Source: Pezicula radicicola
Taxonomy: Eukaryota; Ascomycota; Leotiomycetes; Helotiales; Dermateaceae
Length of the DNA stretch: 64,000 nucleotides
Reading direction: 5' to 3'
NCBI GenBank assembly: GCA_003008705.1
Contig: PDUO01000007.1
Span: 1,245,939 to 1,309,938, forward strand
Positions 36,404 to 46,587 of the stretch are shown in pieces; the stretch's first letter is position 1, and each line of letters begins with the position of its first letter. Below the pieces are notes generated by a model, which ran no database searches, was not told the DNA's origin, and worked only from the letters and a program-made list of their open reading frames with translations. The position numbers were made by a program, and so were the translations under genes.

Positions 36404-37337
36404 GCATTTTGGTTTTTGGATTTTTTCTTGGGAGAAGGGGTTTGGAGATGAAGGGTGTTTTTGGTGGATTTTATTTGATGTGGATTGTGGTATACATATG
36501 GGGTTTGGGTTAGATGGTATATAATTGCTTGTAATATTTAATGGAGTTGAATGATGTTAGTCAGATTCTCTCCAAGAAAATTAAGAGTGGGAATACTACT
36601 ATAAGGGAATTTTAGTCTCTAAGTAGGCTCTACTCACTCTTAAAATATATTAATGGATGCATCATCACCGGAAGGTTAAAACGTAAATTGGTATTAACTA
36701 TTTCTCGTATTTAATCATTTGCTTACATAGAGGTCAAAATGAATTTGAGAATAGTAAACCTAAATTACTAAATAGTAAAAGTAAATTAAAGCTACATATA
36801 TGTAAATCACATAATTAGAGTACATTTATATCTAGCAGTGTTATAGATAGAGCTATAGCAACAGATTAACGATTCATATGAATGCGTTCCCTAGTTTTTG
36901 AGTCTGGATAATTCACGTCAACTAAATCGCTTACTTTGAATTTCTCTCCTTTGGCTTAGATAACATACATGCTCTAAATACATCTACCGAGCCTTTTGGG
37001 AGGGGATTCTTGGATTCGGTTGTGCATATGTCTTTAAGTCGTGGTCGGCACAGCGGCTATTGTCATTTTAGTTTTGCATATACGAGCAAGATCTAATTTC
37101 GGTTACCGCGTCTCTATCTGCGGTTGAACTTCCTTTATAAAGATGTATATACAGTGATCAAGAAAAGAAAGAACAATATGTACAACAAACCTCCTCTAAT
37201 TCTCCTTCCCCTCCGCTTCCCCAAATTGCAGTTCAAATAAATACCAAGTAACCACGCAAAAAAAAACACTTCCATCTCCCACTCGCATCATCGTCTCCTC
37301 CTCCTCCTCACACAGAAGTCATAGACTCCATAAAATT
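36404..37337. other. Intergenic region between convergent GT2 and tannase
   Basis: About 0.9 kb; both gene 3' ends lie here. Strand composition changes sharply: G/T-rich after the GT2 stop, A/T-rich in the middle, C/A-rich next to the tannase stop (G/T-rich on its coding strand). No gene seen. Confidence 0.45.
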
Positions 37338-39071
37338 CTAGTACAAAGGAAGCTTATAAGCATCAAAAGTATAACTCCAAGAATCAATAGAAGACTGATC
37401 ATAAACACACTCCATAACAGTACCATTCCCACTCCAATAAGGTCTCAAAGGCCAAGCACAAATCTGAGCATTTTCACCCTCATAGATACCTTGAGTATAC
37501 GTAGCATTCAACGTAGTAGGAACCGTACTATTCTCAACCCAATTAATCAAGACCTGCAAATTAGTTTGCGGGAAAGGTCCATTCGGTTGTAAATCATTGG
37601 TAGCACAATGAGCAGCTCCTGGTACTAAGAAAAGCCGATACCAATCTCCTAATTCCGATGTACTTTCGTTGAATGAGAGAGTTGGATACATTATCTTGCG
37701 TACTGATTCGTGGTAGATTACTGATGAGGCTGTTGGTATACTTGGATCTGATTCTCCATGAAAAGTGAGGATTTTCCCACCGTTGTTGTAGAAGGTGCTG
37801 AGGTCTGGATTTGTGGTTTGTAATGTATCGTCGTAGGTTGTCCATCCTTGTGTCATCCATTCTTTTAGGGTATCGTATGTTACGTTGTTTAATGTTGAGA
37901 GGTTATCCGCATCTAATAATTCGAGGAATCGGGCTACCCATTCTCCGCCTGTTGATGCGATGTCTAAGCCCCAGGTATCGGTTGTGGAATCGTAGGTTGT
38001 TGCTGCGTCTTCGAATTCGGCGGCTGGTTGGTAGGATATGTATGCTCGACGGCCTTGTGAGTCGTGTAGTCCGTCGATGATGGTTTGGGCTACTGCTACT
38101 CCTTGTGCTGATACTGTTCCGTTTTGTGCTGGTGTGCTACTTCCTCCTCCGAATTGTCTCTTATGTTTTCCATATCCGAGACCGATACCTGTGCTGGAGC
38201 TGGCGGCACAGGAATATGGTAGTCCGATTGTGGAGTTGAGGTTGAAGTTTAGCTTGCAGAGATCGGTTCGTGATACTACGCCGTCGGTGCGGCCGTCTAG
38301 AGGATCACAGGCTGCGATTGTTGCGTTGACGATCTTGTCTAATTCACAGGATGGTGGGTAGTAATCTAGAGTTTGCTCTACAACGTTTGAATAGAGATGA
38401 TTGACTTGTTGTTGACCGTATCTGAATGCTGGTGCACCTGGTATAACACCATCATAGACATCGCCATATCGTTGAACTTGACTCCATCCCTCACGACCAC
38501 CCTCCGAACAACCTTGATAATAAGTATAAAGCTTGCTGCTATCCGACATGTTGAAGAATTGCTTCGTGAAATCCTTTCCAATCATGGTCATTTCTCCAAT
38601 TCCTTGGTATCCCATCATGAATACTGAATCCCAGGATGTGGAAAAACTGCCGAATCCTCCATCTGTAATACCGGCGACTGCTCCGTACATCACACCTCCA
38701 CCAAGATTGGCCGTATTTTCTCCTCCGTTGATAGCGTAGGCCATACCTCCCGTAGCGAGGTACCGGTTCTGGAAGTTTTGTGGGTTTGGTAGCCAATACT
38801 GGAGGAGGACTTGGTCGTCTTTACCATTGTGACTATATGCGAAGGTCACGTTGCAGTAGTTGATAGTTGCGTCAGGGAAGAAAGTCTCGTCTGTAAGAGA
38901 AGTGTTGTAAACGGCGTTGGCAGTAGCAGAAAATGGATCGACAGTGATACCGAGGAGGGTACCATTGGTGCGCAGGGACGCTAAAACATAAGACGAGGTA
39001 CAGACATCGCTAAGTGATAGCGCATATGCAGAGGTCGCAGAGGCCATGATGGCTAACAGCGAACGACGCAT
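37338..39071 (-). CDS. Secreted tannase/feruloyl esterase family protein, 577 aa
   Basis: Single exon; ATG at 39071 gives a signal peptide (MRRSLLAIMASATSAYALS). Reading frame also open a little upstream but without ATG. Family signatures: YLATGGMAYAINGG, a Gly-rich stretch, GCSEGGREG with nucleophile Ser189, Asp442 in HGESDPSIP and His488 in GAAHC. Cysteines flank the active site as expected for the disulphide-linked catalytic Ser and His loops. A Lys-Arg dibasic site at about 304-305 (KHKRQFGGGSS) lies in a Gly/Ser-rich linker; fungal tannases are known to be cleaved there into two subunits. It hydrolyses gallate or hydroxycinnamate esters outside the cell. Third codon positions are strongly A/C in the middle and switch to T/G over the last 70 codons. 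Confidence 0.92.
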   Translation of the reverse strand: MRRSLLAIMASATSAYALSLSDVCTSSYVLASLRTNGTLLGITVDPFSATANAVYNTSLTDETFFPDATINYCNVTFAYSHNGKDDQVLLQYWLPNPQNFQNRYLATGGMAYAINGGENTANLGGGVMYGAVAGITDGGFGSFSTSWDSVFMMGYQGIGEMTMIGKDFTKQFFNMSDSSKLYTYYQGCSEGGREGWSQVQRYGDVYDGVIPGAPAFRYGQQQVNHLYSNVVEQTLDYYPPSCELDKIVNATIAACDPLDGRTDGVVSRTDLCKLNFNLNSTIGLPYSCAASSSTGIGLGYGKHKRQFGGGSSTPAQNGTVSAQGVAVAQTIIDGLHDSQGRRAYISYQPAAEFEDAATTYDSTTDTWGLDIASTGGEWVARFLELLDADNLSTLNNVTYDTLKEWMTQGWTTYDDTLQTTNPDLSTFYNNGGKILTFHGESDPSIPTASSVIYHESVRKIMYPTLSFNESTSELGDWYRLFLVPGAAHCATNDLQPNGPFPQTNLQVLINWVENSTVPTTLNATYTQGIYEGENAQICAWPLRPYWSGNGTVMECVYDQSSIDSWSYTFDAYKLPLY

Positions 39072-40999
39072 TTTGGCAAGGAAGCACTGTACTTCTGGAG
39101 TAGCAAGCGAGGGATAATGAGTGTCAGATGCTTGTAAGCAGTAAAAAGAATGAAACACAGTTAAATGTCTGCAAACAAAGAATGTCTGATATTCTCAACT
39201 GCGCTGTATAAACACCTTTAAAGCAAAGAATTCCCGTCTCCATTCTAGTGATTCTTCTCAAAGTGCTCGTATCGTCTTACGTGGCTACGCTTCATTGTAT
39301 TCGAGAAAGATTTGAGACTCCATCGCTCAGCCTAGATACTACGTAATCGTGACGGACCAAAGGACCAAAGAAATAGCAACCTAGAAGTTCTGGAAGTTAA
39401 TGATACCTTTTTCTTTGGTACATATCCACAGATCGGTGAGTCTACTAGCCAGAATTGTCAACATGTCGGCATTAACGGTACTTATTTTGACCGTTATCAG
39501 ATGAACTAGTCTCTTACTTTGGCATTTTCCCCATCTTTTTTTTGCACCCTATCTTAACTTTATCATGTAGTCCACATTTTAAGGTATATCGCGATTCAGT
39601 TATATTGGTCGGTAGGGTGGCTTGGTATGGCGTTGAGGTTAATTGAGCTTAGCTGAGTTTAGCTGTGTGGATTTGGTGGACCGTAAGGATACCGGGTACC
39701 GGTTACTACCAGATCCGTACACCAGTACCAAGCTTTTCAGTGACATTTTCTACGGTTTGAGTGCTTTGTATGATACGAGTGATATGTCTGTGCTCCGCAA
39801 TCGGGAGACTAGCTAGTCAGTTATTGTCCAAAGCTGGTGGAGTGACAATTTACCTATTTGCAAACTTACTCGGATATCGGACTTCGGATTTCGTAAAAGT
39901 GCCGAGCACCCATTTTTGGTGTATCTGATGAACATTGTTGCATTTCAGTATCACAGAATAGAACTACTATACGCATGTCTCTTCTACCCCTTCATTTTCG
40001 ATGAACATGCTGTTCTGGCGAGGCGTGTAGTAATTTTGTTGAGTGGGATAGACCTTTGTCAAGTTATTTGTTTGTGTGCCATTGTTAATAATTTTAAAGT
40101 GGCGATGAAGATTGCTGTATTGGATTGGCTTCGTCTTTGATACGATAGCTTATTACCAATATAACCTCGACCAACAATTTTGCCCACCAGAATCTGTTTC
40201 TGTCTTTGAACCTGAGCAGAGCCTATATTACTAGTAATTCGATTTCAGAGCCTATATTAGTGGCATTTGCCTGGGCCATATAATTCAATTTTAGAGCCTG
40301 AGGTATTATTGCCTTAGGCACTCTAACCTCCTATACTAATGCCTATAATACCTCCCTAAAAATACCTCTATAAATTCCTTTATAAATACTTCCCTAAGTA
40401 GCCCTAGATGTTACCTTTATTCCTTTATATTTCTTTTCATTTTTTAATAAATCTAAAGCCTTTTAAAATACCTTATAAAATACCTCCCCTCTATCACCTA
40501 ACTTCCTAACTAGGAAACTTCTTACGCTAAGATTGTTCTAAGAATTACTAAGAAAGTCTAATTTCTCGCCTAACACCTATCCCTCACGCGCCCGGTAAGA
40601 CTTCTTCTTCGTCGTGCCTCCTTCTAAGAAGCATCATTCGATTTCAGAGCCTAAGGCAGTATTACCTAAGGCAAAATTGCTTGTATTTCGTAGATTACTT
40701 GTGCCTAAGGCAAGATTTCTTGAACTTCTACATAAAATAGCCTCGATTATTGATCCTAAATAGGAAAGAAATTTGCCAAGTTTTACACTAAGAAAGTCTA
40801 TTTTCTAGCAACTTTTCCCCCCGGGATAACTCTTCTCCGTTGTACCTCCCCTCCTTCTAAGAAGCCAATATTGCTGCCTTAGGTTAGAATCCCTGCATCA
40901 TAAAAAAAAACTTTAGACACGGAAACCTGTTACACCGGAAACAGCGACTTATGTATACTTGTCCGATCTCCTTCCTATTCCATCACCGCATCCTCCAGA
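39072..40999. other. Intergenic region with decayed direct repeats
   Basis: Divergent spacer of tannase (minus) and ADE8 (plus), 1.9 kb. The first part should hold the tannase promoter; a 74-codon frame at 39916-40140 has no match. From 40200 onward it is made of degenerate repeated motifs (see the repeat entry). Confidence 0.45.
40500..40900. repeat. Degenerate direct repeat, period about 238 bp
   Basis: Blocks recur in the same order: CTAAGAAAGTCTA at about 40548 and 40786, and CCTTCTAAGAAGC at about 40620 and 40857. A further block, ATTCGATTTCAGAGCCTA, occurs at 40237 and 40636. The conserved offset of about 238 bp for the first two shows an old local duplication. The repeated words CCTAAGGCA and AGAGCCTA run through the whole 40200-40900 stretch. 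Non-coding; origin unknown. Confidence 0.5.
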
Positions 41000-41805
41000 A
41001 TGACCGGGCCGGAAGAGTCGCCATGTCGTATTCTGGTCATGGCCTCTGGCTTTGGCTCGAACTTCCAGGCTCTCATAGATGCTATATCTACGGGTCAGCT
41101 TCGAAATAGCCACATTATCTCGCTTATCACGAACCGGAGAAATGCACACGCAATTGTTCGAGCCGATGAAGCAGGTAGGAGCTCTCCTATGCGCGTGTAT
41201 ACAGCATGCAACTAGTTCACGACCAGGCATTCCTTGGGATTACTTCAATCTAATCAGTAACGGGTTCTTGCGGAAGGGAGAAACAGACGAACAGAAATTG
41301 GCTGAAGGCCGTCAAAAATATGATGCTGCATTGGCCGCGAGGATTCTGTCAACAGATAAGGAACAACCTGAGTTGATTATTCTCGCTGGTTGGATGCATG
41401 TCTTCTCAAGTGCTTTCCTGGAACCTATCGAAAGGGCAGGGATGCGGATAATCAATATTCATCCGGCACTACCCCGTAAGTTCTAAGAGATCATGCTGGG
41501 TCTGGCTACTTACAATTTGCACAGGGGAGTTCGATGGAGCTATGGCGATTGAGCGAGCTTTCGAAGAGTTTAAGGCTGGGCGACTAACACGCACAGGTAT
41601 TATGGCCCACTACGTAATTGACGAGGTGGATAGGGGTGCTCCTATCCTGGTTAAAGAGATTGAGTGGGAGGGAGAGGAGCTGGAAAAGTTGAAGGAAAGG
41701 ATGCATTTCCATGAGCACGAGCTGATCGTGAAGGCAACGGCGAAGGTGGCGCAGGAGATAGTGGAGGGCAGGAACGTAAGCCTCGAGACGTCCCAAAATC
41801 CTTGA
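41000..41805 (+). CDS. ade8: Phosphoribosylglycinamide formyltransferase, 234 aa
   Basis: Three exons (41000-41174, 41227-41475, 41525-41805), introns 52 and 49 bp, frame 705 nt. It carries the GART fold: RILVMASGFGSNFQALID (family usually SGxGSNxQAL) near the N terminus, then the folate-site motif INIHPALP with the catalytic Asn and His, then HYVIDEVDRGAPIL containing the catalytic Asp. It transfers a formyl group from 10-formyltetrahydrofolate to GAR, the third step of purine synthesis, in the cytosol. In fungi it is a stand-alone enzyme (ADE8) of about this length. The HPALPREF segment is rebuilt across intron 2. Housekeeping gene inside a repeat-rich neighbourhood. Confidence 0.93.
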
Positions 41806-42282
41806 GCTGTAGGTATATGTCACTGCAACAACCTTCGTTATGAAATTAACATGTCCCTTATAGGAGAACATGGTCCGAGATGTTGTCTGTGAGGTGGTGG
41901 TTACGGACGTATAATACAGATTTCTGGTTTTTGAATCCTTTATCCTTGGGCAAGACCAAAGCGGCCAGAGTGTATATGCTCTGCATGTTGGATTCAGTCG
42001 ATTTGTACAGTACATCAGCTGTAAGTACTCCCCAACGCCGTTCGATAGATCCGTCGGTCACGCGATCATTGCGTCACAAACATTATTACGTGATCACATC
42101 GTCTAGATCGCAGGGTGGGAATGGCCTTTAGAATTCGACCTGGCCTTGTTGATAGCACTGATAAGCGCGAGAGGTCGACAGCCGTATAAATTTTCAGATG
42201 CATACAACCGTGCATCCATTAGAGGAACATGCACTAGATTCAAAATCAGCGTATTAAACTGACAGACAAAGGACCCTGGCAG
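41806..42282. other. Short intergenic spacer
   Basis: Between ADE8 and the broken gene. No supported feature; minus-strand frames here are antisense to ADE8 or chance. Confidence 0.4.
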
Positions 42283-43731
42283 CCAGATCTACTATATCTA
42301 GAAAAGCGTCTAGCCCTAGAGGTAAGTGAGAGTGAACGATGTAAGTGTATTCTCAGTCTTGCTTGCTAATGGAAGCTACTCGACCCCAGCCACGTGTCTG
42401 CGGATTGCCGGTCTAACTATGAACTCTTAGCGCTGGAGAATACGGAAGCACTGGCTCTGGACGCTGCCAATTACAATCACTCACTCAATCAGCAGCGTTT
42501 GTTGCGCAGGCGCGAAGCACAAGACTGGTGGCTGAGTTTGTGTCGCCAACCAGATAAGGGAGCCAACTTATCAACGCATTTGATCTCCCACGGTCCCGAG
42601 ATTCACACCGATCAACATTCTTACAAGCGTTCTTCCGACATGACGAGTAAGCAAGAGTGTTTTGATGATCCTGTAGCTGTATTTTCTCCTTGAAGTCTTT
42701 GCCATTTCGTCTGGGAATTCACTCTTTGTGGCTAATGCACTCCTTGTTGACCCACACGAAGAACTAGATAGTTCGGATATCAAAAGAATGATTGGGAACA
42801 TAGGTCGTGCAGGTCTCTCTTTGTTCATGCCACCACCTCAACCAAAGATTCGCTACACAGATCTTGGGAGTTGGAAAGAAGTTAACCACGTTCCTTTTGA
42901 TGGTACTGCTGAAGACAACTTCCAAAGCAATTCGATTCATCTTTCTTTTACAGAGTACGAGATGCCATTACGAGCCTTTGACGTGGACGGTCATACGATC
43001 GACCGCCCAATCAACTTGATAGAAACATTGATTTCGATATACGACCGAGGAAAATGGGTGGCCGACCTTGATTCTTTGAAGGCACTGGACCTGTGCCGCT
43101 CTGCTCAAAGCATTTATACCGACAACTTTGTGATCGCAGCAAGATGACAGAAATGGAACAGGCATTGTGCGACCACCGTCCCAAAAGTACATTTCTCGAA
43201 GCATCAAAGTCTTTCCCAGCATTGAGATCCAGATGCGTTGACAATTGGGAAGAATTGTTAGATCCGCCCGCGAGTGGAACAATTGTCATTCGCGCCTATG
43301 GAAATTGGATGGCGCGTCTGGCTTTGACTGTGGTTTGTGTCAACTCTGGGTTGGACACAATCATACTTCGAAATGAGCCTTGTTGGTCCTGTTGTGGAAG
43401 ACTTATACACTCACTAGTGGCCCCCAACAAGATGCCGCAAGAACACCCTATACGCAGCGCCTAGTCCGTGGAGCTGCAATCTTGGCACAGCCAAGATGGA
43501 AGCTTGGACAGTGAAGAGGATGACGGGGAGGGAAGTTTCTCTAACGCGAATTTTTATGAAATAAAGGATGGAGACCATGGAGTTACACACGAAGAAACGG
43601 GGGGAGCCAATGTCGAAGAACCTCTGGGTTTCTCAGATGAAAGCTCCGTGGAGGACGAACCGACGAGTAATGATGATGGAGAAGCACATGATGCAGAGTA
43701 CTCAAACAAACTGATAGCACTTATTTACTAA
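42283..43731 (+). pseudogene. Broken conserved fungal hypothetical gene
   Basis: Segments of one protein family follow each other in changing frames: PDLLYLEKRLALE (42283-42321, before a GTAAGT donor); a stretch with ELLALENTEALALDAANYN and RRREAQDWWLSL; FDLPRSRDSHRSTFLQAF; then EVFAISSGNSLFVANALL, DPHEELDSSDIKRMIGNIG and NHVPFDGTAEDNF up to KWVADLDSLKALD; then a shifted frame with VDNWEELLDPPASGTIVIRAYGNW; then another shift with QRLVRGAAILAQPRWKLG. I recognise the DPHEDLD..SDIKRMIGNIGRAG and WEELLDPP..G.VRAHGNW pattern from uncharacterised fungal proteins. An acidic Glu/Asp-rich frame (43468-43731) may be its old C-terminus. At least three frame changes not explained by plausible introns argue for a pseudogene. 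The GAGTAAGC...CCTGTAG segment near 42648-42677 may be a genuine intron. Confidence 0.6.
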
Positions 43732-44946
43732 TTCAAGCTAATGTAAATGAGACGTCCTCACGCAATTCGTTGAACCACCCAGCAAAAACATACCACGAGC
43801 GCCTAGGCATCAAGGCTAGACTGGCGATTTCTCTAAAGCATAAAGCCACCAGACATATATCATTCATAGAAATAATGAAACCTCAAACCTCAAAGCCTAT
43901 CCCATCGAAAGGAGGGGGATAGTAAGGGCCAAGGGGAGAGAAAAGAGAAATACAACGAGCGCGAGATGACGTTGAGACGGGCTATAGAGCGGCGAGGTTT
44001 GAGGGAGCTGTTAGAAAGTCAAGAAAAAGGCTGCCTTATCGACCCAGTCGCGCCTTCAGAATGAGCTGTAATAATTGTGAAACGTATTTCTCCCAAAACT
44101 CAATTCCGACTCAAAGGCCAAAACCGCTGTACATACCCAACTCTCTTTGCAAATGAAGCAAACTTAGACTTGGCCGTACCTTAATCGAGACAACCTCCCA
44201 TCCTCAATAACCACAAGACAACAATTCAAAATATATCGCAAAGTCATCATAGATAATGCCAACACAAATCCACTATGTATGGAAAAGAAGTGCATAAGAA
44301 ACGAAAAGGGATTGCTGACCGTCTTGGCTCCTGTGGAGTAGATCTACGCCAAGACGGGTCGCTACGAAGAAAAAGGAAGCACAAGAGGCGCAAGGGCTTG
44401 GCAATATCAAATCCCCTCCAACGACATTTCCAAGGCCTTCAAAAGATATATCTAAGTCTCCTGTCTACAATAGAAAGGATTGTGTGTGGTGTATTCAGTT
44501 AGATGGTACCACGGCAAGCTCAGGTAATTATTTTTAGAAGCCGCCAGCGGTCCTGATGTTTAGTCAGCGAGCTTGCGCGTACAAATGCCCCCTGTGACGA
44601 AATACCCTCCCTAGATGTTCGACTTTTAATTCAAGATTTTGGTTTGTTGAACTTGTTTCATCCTCAGCTGCTTTCTTCTACTTTTTTTGAATCTCTGTCT
44701 TTTGTGGATTTTGATTCAGTACCCTCGTTTATTCATTCACGGCATTCAGCAGCTTTTTGTTTGCTTTCCTTTGATTTTTGTACGGAGTGGACTTCCCTCG
44801 TTTCTGCAGCTACAACTAGCCTTTCTTGTTGTCTATTCAACCTTGGGATTCAACAGCGTACATACCTACCTCTGTTCGACAGCTTCAGAACCTACAAAAG
44901 CTTGCAAGAGTTATCTACAATCTCAAAGCAGAGCGAGCATCAAACA
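43732..44946. other. Upstream region of the GH72 gene
   Basis: 1.2 kb without a supported gene. From about 44630 to 44940 it is strongly pyrimidine-rich on the plus strand (TTTCTT, CTTTCC, CTCTG runs), the usual look of a long 5' leader of a highly expressed fungal cell-wall gene. Confidence 0.5.
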
Positions 44947-46587
44947 ATGAAGCAGTCCCTTTCTCTCGCCATCCTTCTCGGATCGGCCCTCGTCCCTTTA
45001 ACAGCTGCACTCGGTACAAATGTCTTGGCACCAAGAGCGACAACTACTCTCACTCCAGTCACAGTTACAGGAAATGGTTCGTATTCAAGATTCTCATCTC
45101 CGTTCAAAGACATAACACTAACATTTTCCCATAGCATTCTACAATGGAACAGATCGATTCTACATCCGCGGTGTCGACTACCAACCAGGTACATAACCTA
45201 CCACCAATCTCCAACCAAAATCCAATGACACTCAACTAATCAGCCCACGTCCTCTAGGTGGAGGAACCGGTGTAACAAGTGATCCAATCGCCAACGCCAC
45301 ATCCTGTAAACGCGACATCGAATACTTCAGTCAACTAGGAATAAACACCATACGAGTTTACGCCGTAGACAACACCGCCAACCACGACGAATGTATGAAC
45401 GCACTCGCCGCCGCAGGAATCTACCTAGTACTAGACACAGACACACCACTCTACTCCTTAAACCGCGATGATCCCTCGGAATCCTACAATAGCGTCTATC
45501 TCCAATCAGTATTCGCCACCATCGACGTATTTGCTAACTACACAAACACAATGGCATTCCTTTCCGGAAACGAAGTTATCAATGATGTGAATAAAGTTAT
45601 CAATGATGTGAATAATACAGATTGTGCACCTTACGTCAAAGCTGTTACAAGAGATATGAAACAGTATATCGGGGATCGGGGATATAGGAGTATTCCTGTT
45701 GGGTATTCAGCTGCTGATGTTAGTCAGAATCAGTATTTGATGGCCGAGTATATGAATTGTGGGACTGATGATCAGAGGAGTGATTTTTACGCCATTAATG
45801 ATTATTCCTGGTGTGATCCATCTTCTTTTACTACTTCTGGCTGGGATACTTTAGTTGAAAACTACACAGGCTATGGAATTCCTCTCTTGTAAGTCCTTCC
45901 TTCCATCCCCCACCCTCTCCCCCTTAAAAAATTTCCTTCTCTCCCCCATCTTCTCTTCACAATATCTCTCGCTAATAACCTTTCCTTGTTATATAAAGTA
46001 TGTCCGAATACGGCTGTATAACCAACACCCGAACCTTCACCGAAGTATCAGCCCTCTACAACACAGAAATGACATCCGTCTTCTCCGGCGGCCTAATCTA
46101 CGAATACAGCGAAGAAGGAAACGGCTACGGCCTCGTAACAATCGGATCAAACGGAGAAGTAACAACCGGAACCGGATTCAACTATTTAAAAACCGCATAC
46201 GCATCAGCCACAAATCCAACCTCATTAGGCGGAGCAACTACAACTTCGGCTTCTACTACTTGTCCTACGGAATCCAGTGAGTGGGATGTTGCGAATGATG
46301 ATTTACCGGCTATTCCTAGTGCTGCGGAGGAATATATGAGTACGGGTGCTGGTACTGGGCCTGGTTTGGATGGGGCTGGGAGTCAGGAGGCTGGGGATTC
46401 TAGTAATGAGAGTACTGGTACTGCTAGTGCTGGGAGTGGTACTGTTACTAATACTGCTAGTGCTGGTTCTTCTACGAGTACTAAGAAGAGTGATGCTAGT
46501 TTATTGGTTCCGGCTTTTGATAAGGGTGCTTTGGGGGTTGTTTTGGTTGGTTTGGCGGGATTTGTTGGTGGGATTGCGGTTTTGTAG
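44947..46587 (+). CDS. GPI-anchored GH72 beta-1,3-glucanosyltransferase (Gel/Gas type), 467 aa
   Basis: Four exons (44947-45076, 45135-45188, 45258-45888, 45999-46587), frame 1404 nt. Signal peptide 1-22 (SLSLAILLGSALVPLTAALG). The GH72 domain starts FYNGTDRFYIRGVDYQPGG. The acid/base Glu167 is in FLSGNEVIND and the nucleophile Glu275 in SEYGC. The Ser/Thr/Gly-rich stalk (about 355-440) ends in a hydrophobic GPI-attachment tail (about 445-467). There is no CBM43/X8 Cys-rich module. The enzyme cuts and re-joins beta-1,3-glucan chains at the plasma membrane and wall, so it helps elongate wall glucan. Directly after Glu167 a seven-residue unit is duplicated (VINDVNK, VINDVNN) by a 21-bp tandem duplication at 45575-45616. 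Codon third positions switch abruptly from A/C to T/G twice, in exon 3 and in exon 4. Confidence 0.93.

Noticed and set aside
40949..41230. 93-codon minus-strand frame over the ADE8 start
   Set aside because: Antisense to exon 1 of ADE8, which has catalytic motifs and correct splicing.
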